A stretch of DNA of 40,564 nucleotides from Bacilli bacterium (GTDB taxonomy: Bacteria > Bacillota_I > Bacilli_A > RF39 > UBA660): positions 75,158-115,721 of the forward strand of contig JAGAYJ010000032.1 in assembly GCA_017940575.1 (NCBI GenBank). The letters run 5' to 3'. A model generated the notes under the pieces. It saw nothing but the letters and a program-made list of their open reading frames with translations. It had not been told where the DNA came from and searched no databases. The position numbers and the translations under genes are program-made. Shown here in pieces: positions 7,782 to 15,546 of this stretch (positions are counted from its first letter, which is position 1; the number at the start of each line of letters is the position of its first letter).

Positions 7782-8596
7782 TTAGACCTCATTATAGATA
7801 CATAGTTTATTGAATTAAAATCTACACTAGGTTTTACATAAACGATTTGTTCTAAATCAAAATTATCTTTTTTTACATCTACTACCTTACCTATTTTAAT
7901 TCCTTCTATAAAATTGTTATCAAGTCCAGATGTTGTAACAATTGAGTCTTTTTTTATCTCTTTATTATAAGATAATCCTCTTATAATAAATAAACCATTT
8001 TTATAACTAGAAAGTATTCCAAATACATTATCTCCATCATTATTAATTAAAACACCTACTTGAAACATTTCACTTGCACTAGTAAGTAATTTAACTGTGC
8101 TTGTATGTTTAGTAACCTTTATAGTTTTACCTATAAGACCACTACTATTTATAACAGCTAAATTTTCTTTTATATTATCACTTAGGCCTTTATCAAGCGT
8201 TAATGTTTGATACCATAGTCCAACATTTCTATTTATAATATTAGCACTTATAATATCATAATCATTAAATGGTTCTATATTAAGTTCACTTTTAAGTTCA
8301 TTAATTTCTTTATTTTTCTCTTCTAAATCATTTTTAAGTATTTTATATTGTTCTTCTATTTTTTCTTTCTCATTTAACTTTTTAACTAGTTTTTTCTTAC
8401 TTTTAAATACATTAAGTTCTTTTTTTAAAAAATTAATAGGTTTAATAGTAATCTTTTCAACATATAAAACAGGTTCTTTAATAAATGATTCTATAAAAGT
8501 TAATTTTCTATCATCTTTTAAGGTAAATAAAAAAACTGATAAAATTAAAAAAACTAAAATAATCAATATTATAATTAAGTATTTATTCTTTCTCAT
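7778..8596 (-). CDS. mreC: Rod shape-determining protein MreC
   Basis: 272 residues with the MreC plan: an N-terminal TM helix (about 5-26), a charged coiled coil (about 55-105, rich in KEKIEEQ and LEEKNKEINEL), then an extracytoplasmic beta domain containing NRNVGLWYQTLTLDKGL, NSSGLIGKTIKV, SASEMFQVGVLI and TTSGLDNNFIEGIKIGKV. MreC is a scaffold for wall elongation and interacts with PBPs and MreD. It overlaps radC upstream and mreD downstream by 4 bp each (ATGA), so the three are translationally coupled. There is no mreB next to it. Confidence 0.9.
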   Translation of the reverse strand: MRKNKYLIIILIILVFLILSVFLFTLKDDRKLTFIESFIKEPVLYVEKITIKPINFLKKELNVFKSKKKLVKKLNEKEKIEEQYKILKNDLEEKNKEINELKSELNIEPFNDYDIISANIINRNVGLWYQTLTLDKGLSDNIKENLAVINSSGLIGKTIKVTKHTSTVKLLTSASEMFQVGVLINNDGDNVFGILSSYKNGLFIIRGLSYNKEIKKDSIVTTSGLDNNFIEGIKIGKVVDVKKDNFDLEQIVYVKPSVDFNSINYVSIMRSK

Positions 8597-9270
8597 AAGT
8601 CTTTATTTTCATAGAAACTATAGTATTTATCATTACCTATAATTATATGATCAATTACTTTTATACCCATCAAATCACCTATTTCTTTTAATTTTTTTGT
8701 TGTATCAATATCATTACTACTAGGCATTACACTACCAGCCGGATGGTTGTGAAGAAGTATTATAGAACTTGCACCAGCTAGATAAGCTTCCTTGAATACC
8801 TCTCTTGGATGAACAACACTATAGTTGATAGTTCCAATAAATAAAAGCTTATCTTTTATAACTCTAGCTCTTGTGTCAAGATAAAGTGCATAAAAGTGCT
8901 CCTGCTTTTTATCTTTTAAAAGTTCCTTATAGTATTCAAATATTAACTTTGGATTATTAGCTTTCATATTTATAATGGTATCAATACGCATATTTATTCT
9001 CTTAGCTAGTTCAAAAGTTGATAATAATATACAAGCTTTAGACTTACCTATTCCATTTATACTCTTTAACTGTTCATATGAAATATAAGATAGATCTTTT
9101 AAAGATCCCGCTATACTTATAAGTTGACTTGCAAGTTCTTTAGCTGATTTACATTTACTACCTGTTCTAAGTAATATAGCTATTAACTCTTCGTTGGATA
9201 AAGAGTCTACTCCTTTTGTAATTAGTCTTTCAATTGGTCTATCAAGTACTGGTATATCTTTAATCTTCAA
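8593..9270 (-). CDS. radC: RadC family (UPF0758) protein
   Basis: 225 residues. An N-terminal helix-hairpin-helix region (LKSINGIGKSKACILLSTFELAKR, about 68-91) is followed by a JAB/MPN domain with HPREVFKEA and the metal-binding HNHPAGSVMPSSNDID (174-189: His174, His176, Asp187). The role of RadC is unresolved; the old DNA-repair assignment was not upheld. The start is TTG (9268-9270), giving MKIKDIPVLDRP, with GAGGAG upstream; the frame overlaps the preceding SPOR-like gene by 11 bp. It is in the position radC holds in Bacillus, just before the mre genes. Confidence 0.92.
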   Translation of the reverse strand: MKIKDIPVLDRPIERLITKGVDSLSNEELIAILLRTGSKCKSAKELASQLISIAGSLKDLSYISYEQLKSINGIGKSKACILLSTFELAKRINMRIDTIINMKANNPKLIFEYYKELLKDKKQEHFYALYLDTRARVIKDKLLFIGTINYSVVHPREVFKEAYLAGASSIILLHNHPAGSVMPSSNDIDTTKKLKEIGDLMGIKVIDHIIIGNDKYYSFYENKDL

Positions 9271-9697
9271 TATGGCTCATCTCCTCATAAGTTTTTAAAA
9301 TATCACTTATTATTCTTTTTATATCAAGACTATTTTCTGTATCTTTTAGTCTTATATCATATTCTTTTAATCTTGATAAAAAGTTTGATGATACATTTAT
9401 TTCTTTAACACTTGTTTTATAACCTAAACTATCAAAATAATTTTGAACTTTTTCATAATTTGAACTAGTTATACCTATATATACATAATATAAATTATTT
9501 TTTTTAACATATATATAGCTATCATATTTATCTGATTCTTTAAAATCTTCCATTTTTTTAAACTTGCCAACTTCAAAAAAATATGCTTTTTCTATAATTT
9601 TAGATGCAGGTGCATCATTATACTGATTAAACATTATTCTAGACATGATTGAACCTGTAATTAAACATAAAATAATTGATACTAAGTATTTCTTCAT
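9260..9697 (-). CDS. Single-TM protein with SPOR-like domain, in the spoIIB position
   Basis: 145 residues: one N-terminal TM (about 4-22), a short linker, then a compact region (about 38-105) that reads like a SPOR fold: AYFFEVGKFKKMEDF, YDSYIYVKKNNLYYVYIGITSSNYEKVQNYFDSLGYKTSVKEI. SPOR domains bind denuded glycan at the septum. In Bacillus the gene in front of maf-radC is spoIIB, a SPOR protein of the sporulation septum, so this is a candidate functional counterpart; primary-sequence identity is not claimed. The tail (106-145) is charged and helical. GGTGATTTT precedes the ATG. I see no convincing promoter in the 80 bp upstream, though this should be the first gene of the operon. Confidence 0.6.
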   Translation of the reverse strand: MKKYLVSIILCLITGSIMSRIMFNQYNDAPASKIIEKAYFFEVGKFKKMEDFKESDKYDSYIYVKKNNLYYVYIGITSSNYEKVQNYFDSLGYKTSVKEINVSSNFLSRLKEYDIRLKDTENSLDIKRIISDILKTYEEMSHIED

Positions 9698-9751
9698 AAA
9701 ATCACCAAATATATTTTAAATTATTAAAGAATCGTTTTGTGTCGAAAAATG

Positions 9752-9782
9752 TTAAAAAAAATAGAAAGATTAACTTTCTATT
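9752..9782 (-). terminator. Intrinsic terminator of parE
   Basis: AATAGAAAG (9760-9768) pairs with CTTTCTATT (9774-9782), loop 5, and eight T residues follow on the minus strand. The parE stop (9778-9780) is inside the stem. Confidence 0.85.
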
Positions 9783-11682
9783 TAATATAATTATCAGTAA
9801 TTGTAAAGTCAACGTTTTCTTCCATCCATTCTTTTCTAGGTTCTACTTTATCGCCCATTAAAACACTAACTCTTTTTTCAGCTAAAGCACCATCTATAAT
9901 AGATACTTTAATTAAACTTCTTTTATCAGGATCCATTGTAGTTTCTCTTAACTGCATAGCATCCATCTCACCAAGTCCTTTATATCTAGAAATTGAATAA
10001 CTCTTTTTCATAGATGAAGTAATTTCTTTTCTATCTTCTTCAGTCCATGCATAATATTCATCTTTACCACTTGTTATTTGGTATAGTGGTGGCATTGCAA
10101 TATAAAGTCTACCTTCTTCAATTAAAGGTTTCATATATCTATAGAAGAATGTAATTAGAAGTATTTGAATGTGAGCTCCATCGTCATCGGCATCGGTCAT
10201 AATAATTACTTTATCATAATTACAATCTTTTATATCAAAGTCAGATCCAACTCCAGCACCAATAGTATGAATCATTGTATTTATTTCTTCATTTTTATAA
10301 ATATCTTCCATACTAGCTTTTTCAGTATTAAGTACTTTTCCACGTAAAGGTAAGATTGCTTGATATTTTTTATTTCTACCTAGTTTAGCAGAACCACCAG
10401 CTGAATCTCCTTCGACTAAGAAAAGTTCACATTTAGTCTTATCTTTTACTTGAGCAGGAGCAAGTTTATCAGATAAAGATTGTTCTTTTTTATTTTTACT
10501 TTTACCAGCTCTAGCCTCATCTCTTGCTTTTCTAGCAGCCTCTCTAACTTGTTTAGATTTAACCATTTTATTTAATATATCTGTTGCAATTTGATTATTT
10601 TCTTCTAAGAAAAATTGTAGTCTTTCAGATACTATAGATTCTACTACATTACGAGCTATAGGAGTACCAAGTTTTCCTTTTGTTTGTCCTTCAAATTGAA
10701 GTAATGCCTCAGGTATTTGAAGAGAAATAATTGCAGTTAAACCTTCTCTTGTATCTGGTCCTTCTAAATTCTTATCTTTAGCTTTTAAGTATCCATTATT
10801 CTTAGCATAATCATTATATACACGAGTTAAAGCTGTTTTAAATCCAACTTCATGTGTACCACCATCATTAGTCTTAACATTATTAACAAAAGATATAATG
10901 TTTTCTGAATAGCTATCTGTATATTGAAAAGCTATATCTACATTTATGCCTTCTTTAGAACCATTAAACTGTACAACATTATGAAGAGCTTTTTTATCTT
11001 CATTTAAGTATTCAACAAATGCTTCTAAGCCATTTTCATAGTGATATGTCTCTTTTCTATCATCTTTTTCATTTATAACTTCAATAGTTAATCCTTTAAG
11101 TAGAAATGCACATTCCTGCATTCTCTCACAAATAGTTGAGAAAGAAAATACTGTAGTTGAGAATATCTCAGGATCTGGCTTAAATGTTACACTTGTACCT
11201 GTTTTACTAGTTTTTTCTAATTTTTTTAAAGGTATTTTAGTATGTCCGCCATCTTCAAAACGAATATAATGATTATACCCATCTCTTTTAATATATACAT
11301 CCATCCAAGTAGATAATGCGTTTACTACACTAGCGCCTACTCCATGAAGTCCTCCTGATACTTTATACCCACCGGCTTCAAATTTACCACCTGCATGTAA
11401 GACAGTATAAATAACCTCAGGTGTAGATATACCACTTGAATGCATTCCAACTGGAACTCCACGTCCTTCATCTTCTACAGTTATACTATCATCTTTATGT
11501 ATTGTAATAGTTATTTTTTTACCATAACCATTTATAACTTCATCGACACCATTATCTACGATTTCCCATACTAAATGATGTAAACCTCTTTTATCAGTTG
11601 AACCAATATACATACCAGGTCTTTTTCTAACGGCTTCAAGTCCCTCTAATACTTTAATCGAATTTTCATCATATTTTGCCAT
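9778..11682 (-). CDS. parE: DNA topoisomerase IV subunit B
   Basis: 634-residue type IIA topoisomerase ATPase subunit. The GHKL ATPase domain shows WEIVDNGVDEVINGYG and the glycine-rich SGGLHGVGASVVNAL. The TOPRIM domain shows VEGDSAGGSAKLGR and DADDDGAHI, and the sequence ends near LMGDKVEPRKEWMEENV, a ParE-type C-terminus (GyrB usually ends differently and has other TOPRIM-adjacent residues). With ParC it decatenates replicated chromosomes. parC, usually directly downstream, is absent: the unit has its own promoter and ends with a terminator right after parE. AGGTGATATC precedes the ATG. ParE versus GyrB is judged by motif only. Confidence 0.9.
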   Translation of the reverse strand: MAKYDENSIKVLEGLEAVRKRPGMYIGSTDKRGLHHLVWEIVDNGVDEVINGYGKKITITIHKDDSITVEDEGRGVPVGMHSSGISTPEVIYTVLHAGGKFEAGGYKVSGGLHGVGASVVNALSTWMDVYIKRDGYNHYIRFEDGGHTKIPLKKLEKTSKTGTSVTFKPDPEIFSTTVFSFSTICERMQECAFLLKGLTIEVINEKDDRKETYHYENGLEAFVEYLNEDKKALHNVVQFNGSKEGINVDIAFQYTDSYSENIISFVNNVKTNDGGTHEVGFKTALTRVYNDYAKNNGYLKAKDKNLEGPDTREGLTAIISLQIPEALLQFEGQTKGKLGTPIARNVVESIVSERLQFFLEENNQIATDILNKMVKSKQVREAARKARDEARAGKSKNKKEQSLSDKLAPAQVKDKTKCELFLVEGDSAGGSAKLGRNKKYQAILPLRGKVLNTEKASMEDIYKNEEINTMIHTIGAGVGSDFDIKDCNYDKVIIMTDADDDGAHIQILLITFFYRYMKPLIEEGRLYIAMPPLYQITSGKDEYYAWTEEDRKEITSSMKKSYSISRYKGLGEMDAMQLRETTMDPDKRSLIKVSIIDGALAEKRVSVLMGDKVEPRKEWMEENVDFTITDNYIK

Positions 11683-11697
11683 GATATCACCTAGTTA

Positions 11698-11726
11698 ATT
11701 ATAACAAAAAAATAAGAAAATTACAA
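11698..11726 (-). promoter_or_regulatory. Promoter of parE
   Basis: TTGTAA (11721-11726), 17 bp spacer, TATAAT (11698-11703) preceded by TGT (extended -10). It lies within the terminator of the upstream paralogue operon. Confidence 0.65.
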
Positions 11727-11745
11727 AGATTTCCTTATTTTTTAA
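11706..11745 (-). terminator. Intrinsic terminator of the paralogue operon
   Basis: On the minus strand AATAAGGAAA pairs with TTTTCTTATT (one G-T pair), followed by a T-run. The stop codon at 11735-11737 lies next to the 5' arm. Confidence 0.75.
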
Positions 11746-12781
11746 CTAAAACATTATCAATATCCAAATTACCATTCGCATATTTTCTTAAAACAAATTG
11801 ATATACACCTATAGGATAATTCTTATTTTCTATATATTCAAATATTTTTTCTTTTTCTTCTCTTAAAATTTCTCTTCCACCAATTATTGATTTACTATCA
11901 AGTTCAATATTTTTACTAATATTATTATTTAATGCATTTAGCCTTCTAAGTCTATTTATAACAATATCTGAAACCTTTCTTGGAACCAATGGCGCGATTA
12001 TTCTTTTAAAATCAACAAATGAAAGTTTTGTAATATCAAGATAATCTAATATATCAAAATCTTCATTAAGTGCGATATAATTTGCAAAATTTTTTAGTTT
12101 TTCTTTTATATCACTTGAATCTCTAGATAAAATATCATTAGCCATTTGACTTAAAACAGTATTTTTACTTTTTTTATATTTATCCACAATAAATGAAGCA
12201 ACACTATATGATAATTCTTCTTGAGAACAATACTCAATTATACAATAATTTGATTTATATATATCTATAAGATTTAATTCTTGTTCTGTAAGATTATCTG
12301 TTTTATTTATATAATCTATATCATCAATATTATTTAAAGTCTCTTTTTTTATATATTTATCATATATATCATATAAGTATCTTACTTCATCATCTTGATT
12401 TGGATAATATCTTTTAAATTTTTTCATAATACTATTAAATTTAGATGTTGTAATTTCATTTTCTTTTATAATTTTATCAAGCATTTTTTCATCAGAAAAA
12501 AGTAAATCAAAAAGAATTTTTGAATATGATGTATTTTTTTCATTCATTACTTTTTTCATTATTACTCCCAATTGTTCTTTAGTTAATTTAGAATAATAAA
12601 TCTCATCTATGTTATTTATTATTTTATTTATTTCTTCTTCCTTATCAGGATGTAAAACAATATATCTTTTTAATATATAACAAATATAAGATGGACTTCC
12701 TATTAATCTAAGATAAAAACCATTTTCTCTATTATTTAAATATTTATCAACCTTATATTGAAATAGAGCTTCTCTTGCCAT
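11735..12781 (-). CDS. Repeat-family protein, paralogue 1 (unknown function)
   Basis: 348 residues, no signal peptide or TM, strongly helical and lysine-rich. It resembles the three genes upstream. N-terminal unit (about 10-62): KYLNNRENGFYLRLIGSPSY, then LHPDKEEEINKIINNIDEIY. A second, diverged unit (about 75-145) has FDLLFSDEKMLDKIIK and KKFKRYYPNQDDEVRYLYDIY. The C-terminal domain (about 175-348) has IIEYCS, the block DFDILDYLDITKLSFVDFKRII, and the closing GGREILREEKEKIFEYIE with KYANGNLDID. I do not recognise the family. It is the last gene of an operon, 11 bp after paralogue 2, with GGAAGTGAT before the ATG. Confidence 0.85.
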   Translation of the reverse strand: MAREALFQYKVDKYLNNRENGFYLRLIGSPSYICYILKRYIVLHPDKEEEINKIINNIDEIYYSKLTKEQLGVIMKKVMNEKNTSYSKILFDLLFSDEKMLDKIIKENEITTSKFNSIMKKFKRYYPNQDDEVRYLYDIYDKYIKKETLNNIDDIDYINKTDNLTEQELNLIDIYKSNYCIIEYCSQEELSYSVASFIVDKYKKSKNTVLSQMANDILSRDSSDIKEKLKNFANYIALNEDFDILDYLDITKLSFVDFKRIIAPLVPRKVSDIVINRLRRLNALNNNISKNIELDSKSIIGGREILREEKEKIFEYIENKNYPIGVYQFVLRKYANGNLDIDNVLVKK

Positions 12782-12792
12782 ATAATCACTTC

Positions 12793-13845
12793 CTATTTTT
12801 TTAAAACTTTTAATCTATCATTTAAATATCTTTTTAAAGCAACATTATATAAACCTAGTGGTAAATTATTATCTTCTAAATATTTAAAAAGAGCTTCCTT
12901 TTCTTCAAAAGTTATTTCTCTACCTGATATAATTTTTTTTGAATTAAGTTCTATTGTTTTATTTATATTCATATTTAATTTAACTTTCATATTAAGTTTT
13001 TGAACAATTCTAACAATATTTTTTTTATCTATTTTTTTAGATATTATATCTCTAAAATCACTATTTTTAAGTCTAGTAACTTCATAATAATCAAGAGCAT
13101 CAAAAGAATCATTTGTATCTATTTCATAAGCTAATGAAATAATTCTATCATAAAACTTTTCACTAGGAGTTCTACTTAATATTTCTTTTGACATTTCGCT
13201 ATAATCACCACATTTTAAATTTGATTCAACTATTGATTTTGTTTTAACAATAGATTCACCTGTTAATGAACAGAATTCCTCAATAGATAGTTTACTTAAA
13301 TATAAGCTTTCAAATCTGTTATTTATGTTATTTTTCCACTCTTTGTCATAAAATAATGATACATTTATATAATCTTTTTTCTTATTGCTTTTACTGTCTA
13401 CTAAAGCTTGATATTTACTCATAACGTTTGATAAATAGTTATATTCATCTTTTTGTTTTTTATAAACACTATTAAATTTTTCTATAGAACTTTTTAATCT
13501 TTTCATAGTTATTTTATTATTATCAAGATATTTTAGTGCAGCATCTTCATCTTTAGTAAGTAAATTAATAAGTATATCAATATATTTACATGGTTTTTCA
13601 GCATTTCTTTTTTCTAAAACTTTAATTAAATTATCTCTTTGATAATTTTCATATCTTAAAACATCTAAATTATCAATTAATAAATTTATTTCATATGATC
13701 TATCAGGATTTTCTTTCAAATATTCTTTTAAATATTTTAAAATAATAGTATTTGTACCTAACATATATAGTTCTGAAAAATCAGATGTACATCCATTAAT
13801 ATATCTTTCAATTATTTCAAATGATATATTTTTTTTCTTACTCAT
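12793..13845 (-). CDS. Repeat-family protein, paralogue 2 (unknown function)
   Basis: 350 residues with the same plan as its neighbours: an N-terminal unit (about 9-62; ERYINGCTSDFSELYMLGTN, ENPDRSYEINLLIDNLDVL), a diverged second unit (about 75-150; ILINLLTKDEDAALKYLDNN), and the shared C-terminal domain with LSIEEFCSLTGESIVKTKSI, then DSFDALDYYEVTRLKNSDFR and SGREITFEEKEALFKYLED before LKRYLNDRLKV. SIEEFCS-x-TG-x-SIxKxK could be a helix-turn-helix, which is inference only. It starts 4 bp after paralogue 3 ends, so the two are co-transcribed and probably coupled. GGGGATGATGAT precedes the ATG. No function can be assigned. Confidence 0.85.
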   Translation of the reverse strand: MSKKKNISFEIIERYINGCTSDFSELYMLGTNTIILKYLKEYLKENPDRSYEINLLIDNLDVLRYENYQRDNLIKVLEKRNAEKPCKYIDILINLLTKDEDAALKYLDNNKITMKRLKSSIEKFNSVYKKQKDEYNYLSNVMSKYQALVDSKSNKKKDYINVSLFYDKEWKNNINNRFESLYLSKLSIEEFCSLTGESIVKTKSIVESNLKCGDYSEMSKEILSRTPSEKFYDRIISLAYEIDTNDSFDALDYYEVTRLKNSDFRDIISKKIDKKNIVRIVQKLNMKVKLNMNINKTIELNSKKIISGREITFEEKEALFKYLEDNNLPLGLYNVALKRYLNDRLKVLKK

Positions 13846-13849
13846 ATCA

Positions 13850-15463
13850 TCATCCCCTTGATTTTTTTATTAATACTTTATCATCAATTTTCAATTTACC
13901 ATTTACATATTTTTTTAAAGCTGAATTAAATAAGCATAAAGGATAATTGTTTTCTTCTAAAAAGTTAAATACCTTTTCTTTTTCCTCTTTACTTATTTCT
14001 CTACCATTTATTACAATTTTACAATTCATTTTTGCTTCTTTGTTTACTATAGTATGTAGATTATCAGCAGGATCAATTCTTGAAGGATTAATTCTATATA
14101 AATCAACTTTTGATAAAATATCTATAATCATTTCATGTGAAATTATTCCTTTCATTGTTTCTCTAAAATCCTTTGTAGATAATCTTGTAATACTCAAGTA
14201 ATCAAATATATCAGCATCATCTTTTGTTAATATAGTTAAAACATCATATTTAAGTTTTGTTAAAAATATAGAACTACTTCTTTCAAGTAAACTTGTTCCT
14301 ATATTTCTTTTATCTAAATTTTCTGATTTTATGTATTTAACACATAATTTTTTTATTTTTTCAATAGATGCACCTGTTTTTGAACAATATTCTTCAATAG
14401 ATAATGAACTATATAGTATATCATTCATTAGATCTTTATCTTTTGATTTTCTGTCAGAAGATTTTTTTATAAAATCTCTATCAAGATGTTTTTCTTTAGA
14501 ATTTAACTGATATATATTATCTATATTGTTAATAATGCTTATTACATATTCTTTATTATCAGGATGTTTAATTACATAATTCTTTAATTTAGTTAAAAAG
14601 ATATCTTTCGTATATAATCTACATAACTCATCATTAGTTATAAACCCATTTATATATCTTGTAATTATTGTATCCGAGCTAAGCACTTTAGTATCCTTAT
14701 AATAACTATCTAGTTTAATAAACATCTCCTCAATTTCATCTTCTTTTGATGGATTTAATTCTAAAAATTTATTTAATCTATTTTTTATATATGAAATAGA
14801 GCCTAAATTTCTTACTTCATCAAAAGAAGCGTTACCTTCTAAATATGCATTTATAGTCTTAACATACATTGCTTCTTCTTTGACTTCTTTTTTTAAATTA
14901 TCAATATTATTGATTATATTATCTATTTCATCTGTCTTATCAGGAAATTTAATTTTATATTTTTCTAAATTTTCAATTAATATTCTTTTTCCTTTAAAAT
15001 ATCTACTTAATTCCTTAAAATCAATTTTACCTTCCAAATATGTATTTATATATCTTATATATTTTGGGACTAATCTTGATTCTATAAAATAGTTATCTAT
15101 GTCATTAATAATATTATCTATATCACTTATTCTATCTTGATTATATTCTTTATATTTTTTTAACATTTCAACTACTTGTTTTTTTGTTCCCAACATACGA
15201 ACTGTTCTAAAACTTATTTTTCCATCAAAATAATCATTAAGTGTTTGGACATATGCTGGCATTTTTTTAGTAGACTTTAAAAGCTCATCTAAATTAGAAA
15301 TTATATCATCAATTTCACTTTTTCTATTTGGATAATATGATGCATATTTTTTTAAAGCCATATATATTTCTCTTTTACTTCCAATCATTCTAATATAAAT
15401 AAAATCATTTGTTACGCCGTCTAAATATTCAGTTATAACTCTATAATTATACCCCTTATACAT
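13850..15463 (-). CDS. Repeat-family protein, paralogue 3, five-repeat long form (unknown function)
   Basis: 537 residues from the ATG at 15461-15463, which follows AGGGGTGAT. The longer open frame from a TTG at 15499 would place that start in the promoter -10 region and is rejected. The N-terminal part holds five repeats of 64-65 residues starting near 7, 71, 135, 200 and 264. Each reads roughly Y-x3-I-x2-YL-x-G, then F-x5-LG-x-K, LKKY, P-x-K-x-DEI, IIxNIDxLY. The short paralogues carry one clear and one diverged unit. The C-terminal domain (about 345-537) is shared: LSIEEYCSKTGASIEKIKKLC, FDYLSITRLSTKDFR, NGREISKEEKEKVFNFLEEN, LKKYVNGKLKID. It is the first gene of the three-gene operon. Confidence 0.85.
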   Translation of the reverse strand: MYKGYNYRVITEYLDGVTNDFIYIRMIGSKREIYMALKKYASYYPNRKSEIDDIISNLDELLKSTKKMPAYVQTLNDYFDGKISFRTVRMLGTKKQVVEMLKKYKEYNQDRISDIDNIINDIDNYFIESRLVPKYIRYINTYLEGKIDFKELSRYFKGKRILIENLEKYKIKFPDKTDEIDNIINNIDNLKKEVKEEAMYVKTINAYLEGNASFDEVRNLGSISYIKNRLNKFLELNPSKEDEIEEMFIKLDSYYKDTKVLSSDTIITRYINGFITNDELCRLYTKDIFLTKLKNYVIKHPDNKEYVISIINNIDNIYQLNSKEKHLDRDFIKKSSDRKSKDKDLMNDILYSSLSIEEYCSKTGASIEKIKKLCVKYIKSENLDKRNIGTSLLERSSSIFLTKLKYDVLTILTKDDADIFDYLSITRLSTKDFRETMKGIISHEMIIDILSKVDLYRINPSRIDPADNLHTIVNKEAKMNCKIVINGREISKEEKEKVFNFLEENNYPLCLFNSALKKYVNGKLKIDDKVLIKKSRG

Positions 15464-15467
15464 AAAT

Positions 15468-15500
15468 ATCACCCCTAATAGATGTATATTATATACCAAA
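15468..15500 (-). promoter_or_regulatory. Duplicated promoter/operator block, copy A
   Basis: A 33-bp block that matches copy B (16598-16630) at 31 positions. It contains the palindrome GTATATTATATAC (15484-15496), centred on the -10 box TATAAT (15488-15493), and the ribosome site AGGGGTGAT. The -35 box TTGCTT is at 15511-15516, spacer 17. A palindrome over the -10 box is a typical place for a repressor operator; that it is one is inference. Confidence 0.6.
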
Positions 15501-15514
15501 AGAATAAAAAAAGC

Positions 15515-15546
15515 AAAATAAAAAAGAAATTAACATTTCTTTTTTT
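15515..15546 (-). terminator. Intrinsic terminator of paralogue 4
   Basis: AAAAAGAAAT (15521-15530) pairs with ATTTCTTTTT (15535-15544), then T-rich sequence on the minus strand. The stop codon (15530-15532) is at the loop. The copy A promoter -35 box is directly beside it. Confidence 0.75.

Noticed and set aside
15464-15499. Upstream TTG start for paralogue 3
   Set aside because: It falls in the promoter -10 box and palindrome, so it would be outside the transcript; the ATG at 15463 has a proper ribosome site.
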